5,949 bases of DNA from Bacillota bacterium (GTDB lineage Bacteria > Bacillota > Clostridia > Christensenellales > CALWSW01): contig JAEYFO010000098.1 of NCBI GenBank assembly GCA_023402915.1, forward strand, positions 1-5,949. Direction: 5' to 3'. Positions within the stretch are counted from its first letter, which is position 1; each line of letters opens with the position of its first letter. The notes beneath the pieces are model-generated. The model was not told where the DNA came from. It saw only the letters and a program-made list of their open reading frames with translations, and did not search any database. Below are positions 1-5,514 of this stretch, in pieces. The position numbers were made by a program, and so were the translations under genes.

Positions 1-80
1 CGGACGATCTGTCCATTCTGGGCGTGAAGGCGGACGGCACGGAAGAGCCGGTGTTTGAAAACGGCAGGTGGGCGTTCTGA
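1..80 (+). CDS. C-terminal end of an unidentified protein (partial)
   Basis: The window opens inside a reading frame that runs from base 3 to a TGA at 78-80 and gives about 25 residues ending in ENGRWAF. Of the three forward frames this one has the most natural amino-acid composition. Frame 1 stops early, and frame 2 gives an Arg/Gly-rich peptide typical of an out-of-frame reading. A good hairpin terminator follows 33 bases after the stop, which supports this being the end of a real gene. Too little is present to name a family, and no motif is recognisable. It could belong to any secreted or cytoplasmic protein. Confidence 0.55.
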   Translation, partial: DDLSILGVKADGTEEPVFENGRWAF

Positions 81-112
81 GCGGCGGCCGGGGTTTCGAA
101 CGAAAAAAGGCA

Positions 113-141
113 AAGAGGGGCGCGGGAAGCGTCCCTTTTTG
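113..141 (+). terminator. Rho-independent terminator of the upstream gene
   Basis: The left arm AAGAGGGGCGC (113-123) and right arm GCGTCCCTTTT (129-139) form an 11-pair stem with two G-U wobbles around the loop GGGAA. The stem runs into TTTTT at 136-140. It lies 33 bases after the stop of the partial gene. Hairpin plus T tract is seen directly; function is inferred. Confidence 0.75.
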
Positions 142-341
142 CTGGAAATTTTTGAAAAGCCGGCGGGCGCTTCGTTTGAAAATTGAAAAAATGCGCAGGC
201 AAAAAAACGGCGGACGGTTTTATGAAAAAGCTGAAAGTGCCTGTTGAAAGCGATGGGAATCCACTCATTCGCGAAAACGTTTGCGTTATTTTGCGCAAAA
301 CGGGGAATTTGCCGGGAAAAGGGCGTTTTTCCCCTTTTCTT

Positions 342-364
342 TTGGCGGATGCAAATGCTATAAT
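342..364 (+). promoter_or_regulatory. Extended -10 sigma-A promoter of the PHP gene
   Basis: A perfect TATAAT (359-364) is preceded by TGC at 356-358, giving an extended -10 element. No good -35 lies at 16-18 bases; the positions there are T-rich (around 335-342). TTGGCG at 342-347 matches better but is only 11 bases away. Transcription would start near 371, leaving a leader of about 58 bases before the ATG at 429. Confidence 0.7.
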
Positions 365-413
365 CGTGCTGAAGCGGCGGTTTGTCCGCGCTCACTGAGC
401 GATCAATTTGAAC

Positions 414-419
414 AGGAGG
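414..419 (+). promoter_or_regulatory. Ribosome binding site fixing the PHP gene start
   Basis: A perfect AGGAGG ends 9 bases before the ATG at 429. An in-frame TTG at 408 lies upstream of and overlaps this site, so the site decides for ATG 429 over the longer reading. Confidence 0.85.
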
Positions 420-428
420 CATTTTTTC

Positions 429-1241
429 ATGCTCTGTGATTATCATATGCATTGCCACTGGTCCGCCGACGCGACCACCCCTTTGCGCGATCAGCTCCAC
501 CGGGCGGAGCAGCTGGGTCTTGAGGAAGTGTGCATGACAGACCACACGGAGGTGAACTTCTACCGTCAGGCCGACGAATACGACATGAACCTGCAGGCCT
601 ATCACGACGCCTATCTTTCCATCCCGCAGAATGGCCGCCTGAAAGTGAAATTCGGTCTGGAAGCGGGGATGCCCTGCCGCGGCGAGGACATGAAGATCCT
701 GGCCGACCGGGTGCGCTCGCAGCCTTTTGACTTCGTCATCGCTTCCTGCCATGTGGTGGACAACGACGAGGATCCCTTTGAGCCGGAGTATTATCAGGTG
801 CCGGGCCGCGATCTGACCTGGTGCCACAAGCACTATATTTCCCACGTCCACAAGATGCTCACCTACCTGCCGGACGACTGCTTCGACGCGGTGGGTCACA
901 TCGACTACGCCGCCAAGTTCTGCCCGTGGCCGGGCGCGACGCTGCGCTACGAGCATGCGCCGGACGAGATCGACGCGCTGTACCGCTATATCATCCCCAA
1001 GGGCAAGTGCATCGAGATCAACACCTCGACGTACCGGAAGCTGGGAAAGGAGCTGCCCGGCCGGGACTGGCTGCGCCGCTATGTGGAATTGGGCGGCGAA
1101 TACGTCACGTTCGGCGGCGACGCGCACGTGCCGCAGCACATCGCCTATCGCTTTGACGAGGCGGTGGAGATCGCCCGGGACGCAGGCATTCGCTATTATG
1201 CCACGTTCGACGGCAGAAAGCCCACCTTCCACAAGCTCTGA
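429..1241 (+). CDS. PHP-domain phosphoesterase, HisJ/HisK-type histidinol-phosphatase family
   Basis: The product is a 270-residue soluble metal-dependent phosphoesterase of the PHP superfamily, most like the HisJ/HisK histidinol-phosphatases that remove phosphate from L-histidinol phosphate in histidine synthesis. PHP metal-site motifs occur in family order: HMHCH near the N terminus (His6, His8, His10), TDH (37-39), GLE (77-79), SCH (106-108), GHID (156-159), EIN (196-198) and GGDAH (229-233). Length is normal for the family. ATG 429 is chosen because AGGAGG sits 9 bases upstream. The gene stands alone, with its own promoter and terminator and no his genes nearby, so the histidinol-phosphate substrate is a family-level inference. 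Many clostridial paralogues carry this label without proof, and another small phosphomonoester is possible. No signal peptide or membrane segment is seen. Confidence 0.88.
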   Translation: MLCDYHMHCHWSADATTPLRDQLHRAEQLGLEEVCMTDHTEVNFYRQADEYDMNLQAYHDAYLSIPQNGRLKVKFGLEAGMPCRGEDMKILADRVRSQPFDFVIASCHVVDNDEDPFEPEYYQVPGRDLTWCHKHYISHVHKMLTYLPDDCFDAVGHIDYAAKFCPWPGATLRYEHAPDEIDALYRYIIPKGKCIEINTSTYRKLGKELPGRDWLRRYVELGGEYVTFGGDAHVPQHIAYRFDEAVEIARDAGIRYYATFDGRKPTFHKL

Positions 1242-1244
1242 TAC

Positions 1245-1260
1245 GGGCGGCGGCCCGCCC
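1245..1260 (+). other. GC-rich hairpin after the PHP stop codon
   Basis: Arms GGGCGG (1245-1250) and CCGCCC (1255-1260) flank a CGGC loop, 4 bases after the stop. No T tract follows, so it is not a complete terminator. It may protect the 3' end or cause pausing before the real terminator at 1346. Confidence 0.4.
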
Positions 1261-1345
1261 ACAAGGGGAGGCTGCGATTTTGCGGGGAGAAGCGGTGTTC
1301 GCGCCCGGATTCCGCAGGCCGATTCCGCGCTCTGTTTTTCCATAC

Positions 1346-1376
1346 AAAAAGCACAGTCGTTACGACTGCGCTTTTT
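1346..1376. terminator. Bidirectional terminator between convergent genes
   Basis: Left arm 1346-1359 (AAAAAGCACAGTCG) and right arm 1363-1376 (CGACTGCGCTTTTT) pair over 14 positions around a TTA loop. There is one A-C mismatch in plus-strand RNA, which becomes a U-G wobble in minus-strand RNA. Each arm gives a T5 tract for its own direction. It lies between the stop of the PHP gene (1241) and the stop of the minus-strand flavin lipoprotein (1419) and can serve both. A second small inverted repeat, GACCGT (1385-1390) and ACGGTC (1394-1399), lies on the lipoprotein side. Confidence 0.85.
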
Positions 1377-1418
1377 GCTTTATTGACCGTTAGACGGTCT
1401 GTTCTTTGTTGATCCGGC

Positions 1419-3218
1419 TTACTTGGCGAGGATTTCCGCCGCGGCCTGCATGCCGGCGATACGGCCGAACACAAAGGCGGCGGAGAAGTTCGCGCTGGTA
1501 TCGGTGACTTCGCCGGCGGCAAAGGCGCCGGGGATCACGTTGCCGTCGTTGTCCAGGCAGCGGGCGTTCTCATCGCAGACAACGCCGCCCTTGGTCATGT
1601 GGATCGCGGATTCGATCTGCATCCCGTAGAAGGGGCCGGTCACGCAGATGGGACGGGTGGGAGCCTTGCCGCGCAGCGCGTCCTCGGCGCCCTCCTCGGC
1701 GGCCTTGTTGAACGCTTCGATGGTCTTGAGGAGGCCTTCCGCGTTGACGCCCAGCTTATCGGCCAGTTCTTCAAGGGTGTCGGCCTTTTCGATCAGGCCG
1801 GCGTCCGCATGCTTGCCGAGACGGAAGGAGAAGTCCTTCAGCTCCTGGTCGAAGATCATGAAGGACTTGCCGTCGGGCTGGTTCATGACATCGATGGCGC
1901 GGGGCAGGCCGTAGGAAACCAGTTCGTTGGTGAAGCGTTCGCCGTTGACGTTGACCTGCACGTAGTCGTAGGACTGCGGGGCGACGCGCTCGCCGGTCAG
2001 TTCGCGGCCCTTGCTGATCATGAAGGAGAACACGGTGGTCTTGTCCATGTGACCCAGCTGGAAGCCGTTGGATTCAAAGGCGGGAACGAGGTCGCCGGTC
2101 GCGCCGATCTGGTTGGAGGAGCGCAGCTTGGAGGTGCCTTCGGCGGTGTATTTGGCCAGCAGTTCGGGGTTCTGGCAGAAGCCGCCGGTGGCGATCACAA
2201 CGGCGTCGGCCCGGACGTTATAGGTTTCGTTCGCGCTGATGTTGAGCACCTTGACGCCCGCGAGACGGCCGTCCTCCATGATCAGGTCGGTCACCTTGTT
2301 GCCCGTGCGGACGGGGATGCCCAGTTCCTTCACGCGGCCTTCCACGCCGTCGAGCAGCTCTTCGCCGGCATAGGCGTTCTTTTCTGCCAGATGGCTGCGG
2401 GTGTCATACACGTAGTTCAGTTCGATCCCCATGCCGCGATACCATTCGTCCATGGTCACGGTAATTTCGGCTTCGGCTTTCAGGCGGGCGTCGGAGTCCC
2501 ATGCGCCGCCGGCCTTACGGTCTTCATACAGCTTTTCTGCGCTGTCCTCGATGCCTGCCACTTCCTGTGCCTTGCTGCCCGCGTGGTTGAACAGCACCAT
2601 GTCGAATTTGCCGTTGCCGCCGGTGATGTCCAGCTTTTCAAGCACCAGTACCTTTTCGGCGGGAAGGCCGGCCTCCACGGCCGCGATGGCGGCGGACTGT
2701 CCGGCAGGGCCGGCGCCCACGATGACGAGACTTACTTCCTCATCGGCAACGGCGGTCGGAGCGTCGGTGGCCGCTTCGTTGTTGAAGGAGATCGTGCCCA
2801 CGTCCTTGCCCGCCTGCTTGAGGGCGTCCGCCACGGCGGATTTGATGGCGTAGGAGGTGAAGGTCGCGGCGGTCATGCTGTCCACAACGGGGGTCTGCGC
2901 TTCGAGGATCCTGCCGATCATCGCATCCGCAGAGCGTTTCCTGACGGGAGAGGACTCGTGATCTTCCACAATGCGGATGTCCTTGATGACGTCGCCTTCG
3001 ATGTCCACCTCAACGGTCATATCGCCGTTGTAGCCGGAGGATACGGCCGTATAGGTTTTCAGCCCTTCGTCGGACAGGGGAGTGTCAGTTTCGACAGGGT
3101 CGTCCATTGCGACAGGGGCGTCCGTCGCGGCGGGAGCGTCCGTTGCGGCGGGCGTTGCGGCACAGCCCACGCACAGCAGCATGGCAAGGGTCAGGAGGAG
3201 ACACAGAATTTTTCGCAT
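1419..3218 (-). CDS. Secreted FMN_bind/FAD flavin lipoprotein, fumarate-reductase-like oxidoreductase
   Basis: The product is a 599-residue predicted lipoprotein with two flavin domains. Residues 1-18 form a signal peptide (Arg-Lys, then a Leu-rich core) ending in CVGC, so Cys19 is the likely lipid anchor. Residues 21-48 are a hexad-repeat linker. About 53-137 is an FMN_bind domain, with Thr119 in DSMTAATFTS the likely site for FMN attached by an ApbE-type transferase. After a second linker (about 145-160), residues 162-599 form a FAD_binding_2 domain: GAGPAG at 168-173, Glu194 after the second strand, NGERF at 425-429, IPGAFAAGE at 562-570. This is the layout of extracellular respiratory reductases such as urocanate reductase. 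However, the catalytic Arg and His and the substrate-binding HGxNRxGG segment of fumarate reductase look replaced or missing, so the substrate is unknown. The start follows AAAGGAAG (complement of 3227-3234) at 8 bases. No ApbE gene is in view. Confidence 0.88.
   Translation of the reverse strand: MRKILCLLLTLAMLLCVGCAATPAATDAPAATDAPVAMDDPVETDTPLSDEGLKTYTAVSSGYNGDMTVEVDIEGDVIKDIRIVEDHESSPVRKRSADAMIGRILEAQTPVVDSMTAATFTSYAIKSAVADALKQAGKDVGTISFNNEAATDAPTAVADEEVSLVIVGAGPAGQSAAIAAVEAGLPAEKVLVLEKLDITGGNGKFDMVLFNHAGSKAQEVAGIEDSAEKLYEDRKAGGAWDSDARLKAEAEITVTMDEWYRGMGIELNYVYDTRSHLAEKNAYAGEELLDGVEGRVKELGIPVRTGNKVTDLIMEDGRLAGVKVLNISANETYNVRADAVVIATGGFCQNPELLAKYTAEGTSKLRSSNQIGATGDLVPAFESNGFQLGHMDKTTVFSFMISKGRELTGERVAPQSYDYVQVNVNGERFTNELVSYGLPRAIDVMNQPDGKSFMIFDQELKDFSFRLGKHADAGLIEKADTLEELADKLGVNAEGLLKTIEAFNKAAEEGAEDALRGKAPTRPICVTGPFYGMQIESAIHMTKGGVVCDENARCLDNDGNVIPGAFAAGEVTDTSANFSAAFVFGRIAGMQAAAEILAK
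3075..3146 (-). repeat. In-frame 18-base repeats encoding an ATDAPx hexapeptide linker
   Basis: Four consecutive hexapeptides, ATDAPA, ATDAPV, AMDDPV and ETDTPL (residues 25-48 of the lipoprotein), are encoded by repeats of 18 bases. The two copies nearest the lipid anchor (upper end of the feature) are nearly identical in DNA; the next two are degenerate. The peptide is Ala/Pro/Asp-rich, as expected of a flexible spacer that holds the flavin domains off the membrane. A single extra copy (ATDAPT, residues 150-155, about 2754-2771) recurs in the linker between the FMN and FAD domains. Confidence 0.75.
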
Positions 3219-3262
3219 TGAGGTTTCTTCCTTTCAAGTTGAGTTTTTCTTCCATCCTTCTT

Positions 3263-3276
3263 ATCACATATGTGAT
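3263..3276. promoter_or_regulatory. Perfect 14-base palindrome, candidate operator
   Basis: ATCACATATGTGAT reads the same on both strands. It begins about one base downstream of the transcription start predicted for the minus-strand lipoprotein gene (near 3278), covering roughly +2 to +15. A dimeric repressor bound there would block initiation. The half-site TGTGA resembles CRP half-sites but in the opposite arrangement (TCACA-TA-TGTGA), so I do not assign a regulator family. Confidence 0.55.
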
Positions 3277-3284
3277 TGTTTTTG

Positions 3285-3313
3285 ATTCTAACATAAATGG
3301 ATATGGATGTAAA
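3285..3313 (-). promoter_or_regulatory. Sigma-A-type promoter of the flavin lipoprotein gene
   Basis: On the minus strand TTTACA (3313-3308) is followed by a 17-base spacer and TAGAAT (3290-3285), with TGT just upstream of the -10, which makes it an extended -10. Both hexamers match the consensus at five of six positions. Predicted start is near 3278, leaving a leader of about 60 bases. Confidence 0.75.
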
Positions 3314-3319
3314 TATAAT
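3314..3319 (+). promoter_or_regulatory. Possible housekeeping -10 element for the sigma operon
   Basis: A perfect TATAAT lies in the AT-rich divergent region, directly abutting the -35 of the minus-strand promoter. The hexamer 17 bases upstream (ACATAA, 3291-3296) is a poor -35 and there is no TG extension, so this could be chance in AT-rich DNA. If used, transcription would start near 3326 with a leader of about 110 bases. Confidence 0.3.
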
Positions 3320-3372
3320 AATTCAAACAAAAATGCGTGAAAAACGAGAATATGAGAAAAGTTTTTCTTCCC

Positions 3373-3401
3373 AAAAACCTTTTCCTCCAAAACGCCGTCT
3401 A
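3373..3401 (+). promoter_or_regulatory. Candidate ECF-type autoregulatory promoter
   Basis: CGTCTA (3396-3401) equals the -10 element used by several Bacillus ECF sigma factors such as SigM and SigV. AAAAAC (3373-3378), followed by another C, lies 17 bases upstream and partly matches the usual TGAAAC-like -35. The predicted start near 3408 is just upstream of the ribosome binding site of the sigma gene. ECF operons often control themselves this way; the -35 match is only moderate. Confidence 0.5.
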
Positions 3402-3420
3402 ATGTGCAGAAAAAACAAAA

Positions 3421-3426
3421 AGGAGG
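3421..3426 (+). promoter_or_regulatory. Ribosome binding site deciding the sigma factor GTG start
   Basis: AGGAGG, extended as AAAGGAGGGAG, ends 11 bases before GTG 3438. In-frame ATGs at 3402 and 3297 lack such a site, and ATG 3402 would lie before the start of a transcript made from the ECF-type promoter. Confidence 0.75.
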
Positions 3427-3437
3427 GAGAACTCCCG

Positions 3438-3953
3438 GTGGATCAAATCAGACTGCACCGGCTGGTGCGCCGCGCCAAACGGGGCGACGGCAGCGCCATG
3501 GCCGAAGCGCTCGCGCTGCTCGAACCGCAGCTGATGCGGGCGGCGCTGTGCCTGCTCAGGAACGAGGAAAGGGCGCTCGAAGCCCTGTCCGAAACGGCCT
3601 GCCGCGCCTTTGAAGCGCTGCATACCCTGCGGCAGGATCGCTACTTCGCCACATGGACGACGAAAATTCTTCTGAACGTCTGCAAGGACGAACTGCGCCG
3701 CAGCGGCAGGCTCTGTCCGCTCGAAACGTGGGAAGAACCGGCGGTGGAGGAGGATACGCAGGGGGCGCTGGAGCTGCGCGCGGCGGTGGAACAGCTGCCG
3801 GATGAGCTGCGGGAGCTGGTCGTGCTGCGGTTTTTCTGTGACAGGACGGTCGCCGAAGCGGCGAGGCTGCTGGACATTCCGGAAGGAACGGCCAAGACGC
3901 GCCTGCGCAGGGCGCTGCAGTTTCTGCGGGCGGAATTGGAGGTGGAAGAATGA
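3438..3953 (+). CDS. ECF-family RNA polymerase sigma factor
   Basis: The product is a 171-residue group 4 (extracytoplasmic function) sigma factor, which directs RNA polymerase to a small set of promoters. Sigma region 2 spans about residues 20-90; its region 2.4-like segment YFATWTTKILLNVCKDELRR (69-88) matches the typical ECF FxTWLyrIaxNxxxDxxRR pattern. A short acidic linker (97-108) leads to region 4 at about 113-165, with a helix-turn-helix near TVAEAARLLDIPEGTAKTRL (137-156). There is no region 1.1 or 3, as expected. GTG 3438 is preferred because of the strong ribosome binding site and gives the usual family length. The last codons overlap the start of the membrane protein behind it (ATGA), the usual sigma/anti-sigma coupling. 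An ECF-like promoter motif upstream suggests autoregulation. Subgroup and target genes are unknown. Confidence 0.92.
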   Translation: MDQIRLHRLVRRAKRGDGSAMAEALALLEPQLMRAALCLLRNEERALEALSETACRAFEALHTLRQDRYFATWTTKILLNVCKDELRRSGRLCPLETWEEPAVEEDTQGALELRAAVEQLPDELRELVVLRFFCDRTVAEAARLLDIPEGTAKTRLRRALQFLRAELEVEE

Positions 3954-5329
3954 ACCGAAAGGCAGAAGAACTCAAAGCCCTGTATACGGGCGAAGCGCAG
4001 GCGCTTTCTTCCCGGGCGAAGCAGGCGCTTTCAGAGGGAGTGCGGCGGGCGCGCGTCAAAAAGACCTCCGGCGCGCTGCGGCTGATCCGGAGCGTGGGCG
4101 CAGCGGCGGCGGCGGTGGCGCTCAGCTTTATCTTGCTGGTCAACGCCTGGCCGGCCTTTGCGGCGGCGGTGGACAACGTGCCTGTCCTCGGGGAGCTGGC
4201 GCGGCTGGTCTCGCTGGACCGGGGGCTGCGCGCCGCGGTGGGCAACGGCTACTACAAGCCCATGGATCAGAGCTTTACCCTTTCCAACGGCCGGATGAAG
4301 CTGGCGTTTCGCGCGTTCACGGCGGATGAAAGCAGTCTGGCGCTGTTTTTCCATGTGGAATCGCCGGACGGCTCCGTCGATCTGGACGCGGTGCATATCA
4401 GCACGACGCTCTTTGACGAAGCGGGGAAGGCGATCACGGCCTCCGGCACGATGGGGCCGCTGGATTCCGGCGGGAACAGCGGCGGGATGTGGTGGTCGGA
4501 TCAGCGGTTCCTGCTCGACGGCACGACCCTGCCGGAAAAGCTGACGGTCAAAACGAAGGTCTATCTGTTGAACGAACGGGGCGACCTTCCCTTTGCAACG
4601 TACGAACAGGAGGTTTTGGGCGAGGTGTCCTTCCCGATGGTCATTCCGGAATCCCTGCGCCTGCGGGGCGAAACCCTCCCCCTCGGAAAGACCATCGACC
4701 TGCCGGGCGGCGAGTGGGTGGAGCTGATCGATCTGACGGTCAATCCCCTCCGGACGCGGCTGCGCATCCGCCCGAGCAGCAGCGATCTGTTTCTGCAGCT
4801 GCGGCTTTCGGACGAACGGGGCGAGGAGTATCTTTGCAGCATCACCAGCGGCGCGGACGGCGACGGGATCAAGACCTGCCTGATCGAAAGCTCTTTCTTT
4901 GAAAAAGGGCGGGAGCTGTATCTGAACATGGCGGAATACACCAGGCCCACGGAAGGGCGGCTCATCACGCTTTCCATTGACGAAACGGGAGAAAAGCCGG
5001 GCGACACGGGCATCGATTGGCTGACGCCGGAAAAGGTGGAAAAAGTCCCGGGCGGCGTGGAGCTGTGGTATCGCGTGGAAAACGAGGGCGGGCACGGCTA
5101 CGACGTGTTTGGATACCCGCTGCTGGACGCCAACGGCGTGAACGTGCGGGAGGATTACGAGCAGCGCATGGCGGGCTACAGCGCCTTTTCCTACAGCTGT
5201 ATGCAGGTGACGGACGAGGGCACGCTGCTGGGCGTCGGCATTCCCGACGGCTACGCCTTCCCCATGACCGTGCCCCTCTCCTTCGGCGAGGCGGTTGCGC
5301 TGGAGCTGGAGCCCATGCGGCTCCGGTAG
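3950..5329 (+). CDS. DUF4179-like membrane protein, putative anti-sigma factor
   Basis: The 459-residue product starts inside the sigma factor stop codon (ATGA overlap, 3950-3953), so translation is coupled. Residues 1-45 are a cytoplasmic, Arg/Lys-rich segment that would hold the sigma factor. About 46-66 is one membrane helix, followed by NAWPAFAAAVDNVPVLGELA (65-84). The pattern of a helix, then PAFA, then a PVLG motif is typical of DUF4179 proteins encoded behind ECF sigma genes in Bacillota. The remaining roughly 390 residues are predicted outside the cell, rich in beta-strand-like alternation, with two probable beta domains (about 100-235 and 236-345) and a C-terminal part to 459. The second resembles the DUF5643 type, with low certainty. 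The cytoplasmic segment has no His-Cys-Cys zinc anti-sigma motif. Role as anti-sigma factor and the signal sensed are inferred from context. Confidence 0.82.
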   Translation: MNRKAEELKALYTGEAQALSSRAKQALSEGVRRARVKKTSGALRLIRSVGAAAAAVALSFILLVNAWPAFAAAVDNVPVLGELARLVSLDRGLRAAVGNGYYKPMDQSFTLSNGRMKLAFRAFTADESSLALFFHVESPDGSVDLDAVHISTTLFDEAGKAITASGTMGPLDSGGNSGGMWWSDQRFLLDGTTLPEKLTVKTKVYLLNERGDLPFATYEQEVLGEVSFPMVIPESLRLRGETLPLGKTIDLPGGEWVELIDLTVNPLRTRLRIRPSSSDLFLQLRLSDERGEEYLCSITSGADGDGIKTCLIESSFFEKGRELYLNMAEYTRPTEGRLITLSIDETGEKPGDTGIDWLTPEKVEKVPGGVELWYRVENEGGHGYDVFGYPLLDANGVNVREDYEQRMAGYSAFSYSCMQVTDEGTLLGVGIPDGYAFPMTVPLSFGEAVALELEPMRLR

Positions 5330-5351
5330 GGGAAAAGCCGGAAATTTTCTG

Positions 5352-5389
5352 AAAAAAGGGCTTGTCCGAAAGGAGGCAGGCCCTTTTCC
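5352..5389 (+). terminator. Rho-independent terminator of the sigma/anti-sigma operon
   Basis: Arms AAAAGGGCTTGTCC (5354-5367) and GGCAGGCCCTTTT (5375-5387) pair around the loop GAAAGGA with one G-U wobble and one bulged base. The A-rich left side and the TTTTCC end complete it. It starts 23 bases after the anti-sigma stop codon. The T tract is short (four), so efficiency may be moderate. Confidence 0.7.
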
Positions 5390-5486
5390 GTCCCCGCCCG
5401 TCCGCAGTCAGGAGAAAAGTCCAGAGGGGCTTCGAGGGGCGTTCGGTTCCGAAGGAGGTTCAAAAAAAGCGTAAAAGGACGCGGCG

Positions 5487-5514
5487 CATCCCGCTCCGCA
5501 GAAGGGGCGGGATG
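5487..5514. other. Stable 11-pair hairpin of unknown role
   Basis: CATCCCGCTCC (5487-5497) and GGGGCGGGATG (5504-5514) pair over 11 positions with one T-G wobble around the loop GCAGAA. No T tract follows directly; a T5 begins 14 bases later, inside a second hairpin with arms CTTTTTCT (5527-5534) and AGAAAAAG (5543-5550). It could be an RNA structure, a remnant, or a back-up terminator. Confidence 0.5.

Larger units (their letters stand above)
81..428. other. 348-base intergenic region: terminator, palindromes, promoter
   Basis: No convincing gene is seen here. From left to right it holds a terminator (113-141), an unremarkable stretch, two short perfect palindromes (AAACGTTT at 275-282 and TTTTGCGCAAAA at 289-300), a weaker hairpin with arms GAAAAGGG (316-323) and CCCTTTTC (332-339) followed by TTTT, an extended -10 promoter (about 359-364) and the ribosome binding site of the next gene. 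A 71-codon open frame starting with TTG at 183 has no ribosome binding site, runs through the promoter and is not believed. Confidence 0.6.

Noticed and set aside
183..398. A 71-codon frame starting with TTG before the PHP gene
   Set aside because: It has no ribosome binding site, runs through the hairpins and the promoter, and its peptide resembles nothing.
1599..3221. A 540-codon plus-strand open frame opposite the flavin lipoprotein gene
   Set aside because: It is the antisense shadow of a GC-rich gene that rarely uses codons whose complements are stops. Its product is Gly/Val/His-rich without domain motifs, and the minus-strand gene has clear domains, ribosome binding site and promoter.
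3263..3276. Reading the palindrome as a CRP or FNR site
   Set aside because: CRP sites have TGTGA-N6-TCACA and FNR sites TTGAT-N4-ATCAA. Here the half-sites are in the opposite order with a 2-base centre, so no family is assigned.
3297..3437. Longer sigma factor starts at ATG 3297 or ATG 3402
   Set aside because: Neither has a ribosome binding site, and the added residues are Lys-rich translation of AT-rich promoter DNA. GTG 3438 follows AAAGGAGGGAG and gives the normal ECF length.
4031..5095. A 354-codon minus-strand open frame opposite the anti-sigma gene
   Set aside because: The peptide is rich in Arg, Gln, His and Pro with no motif. The plus-strand gene is coupled to the sigma factor and has a membrane helix and DUF4179-like features.
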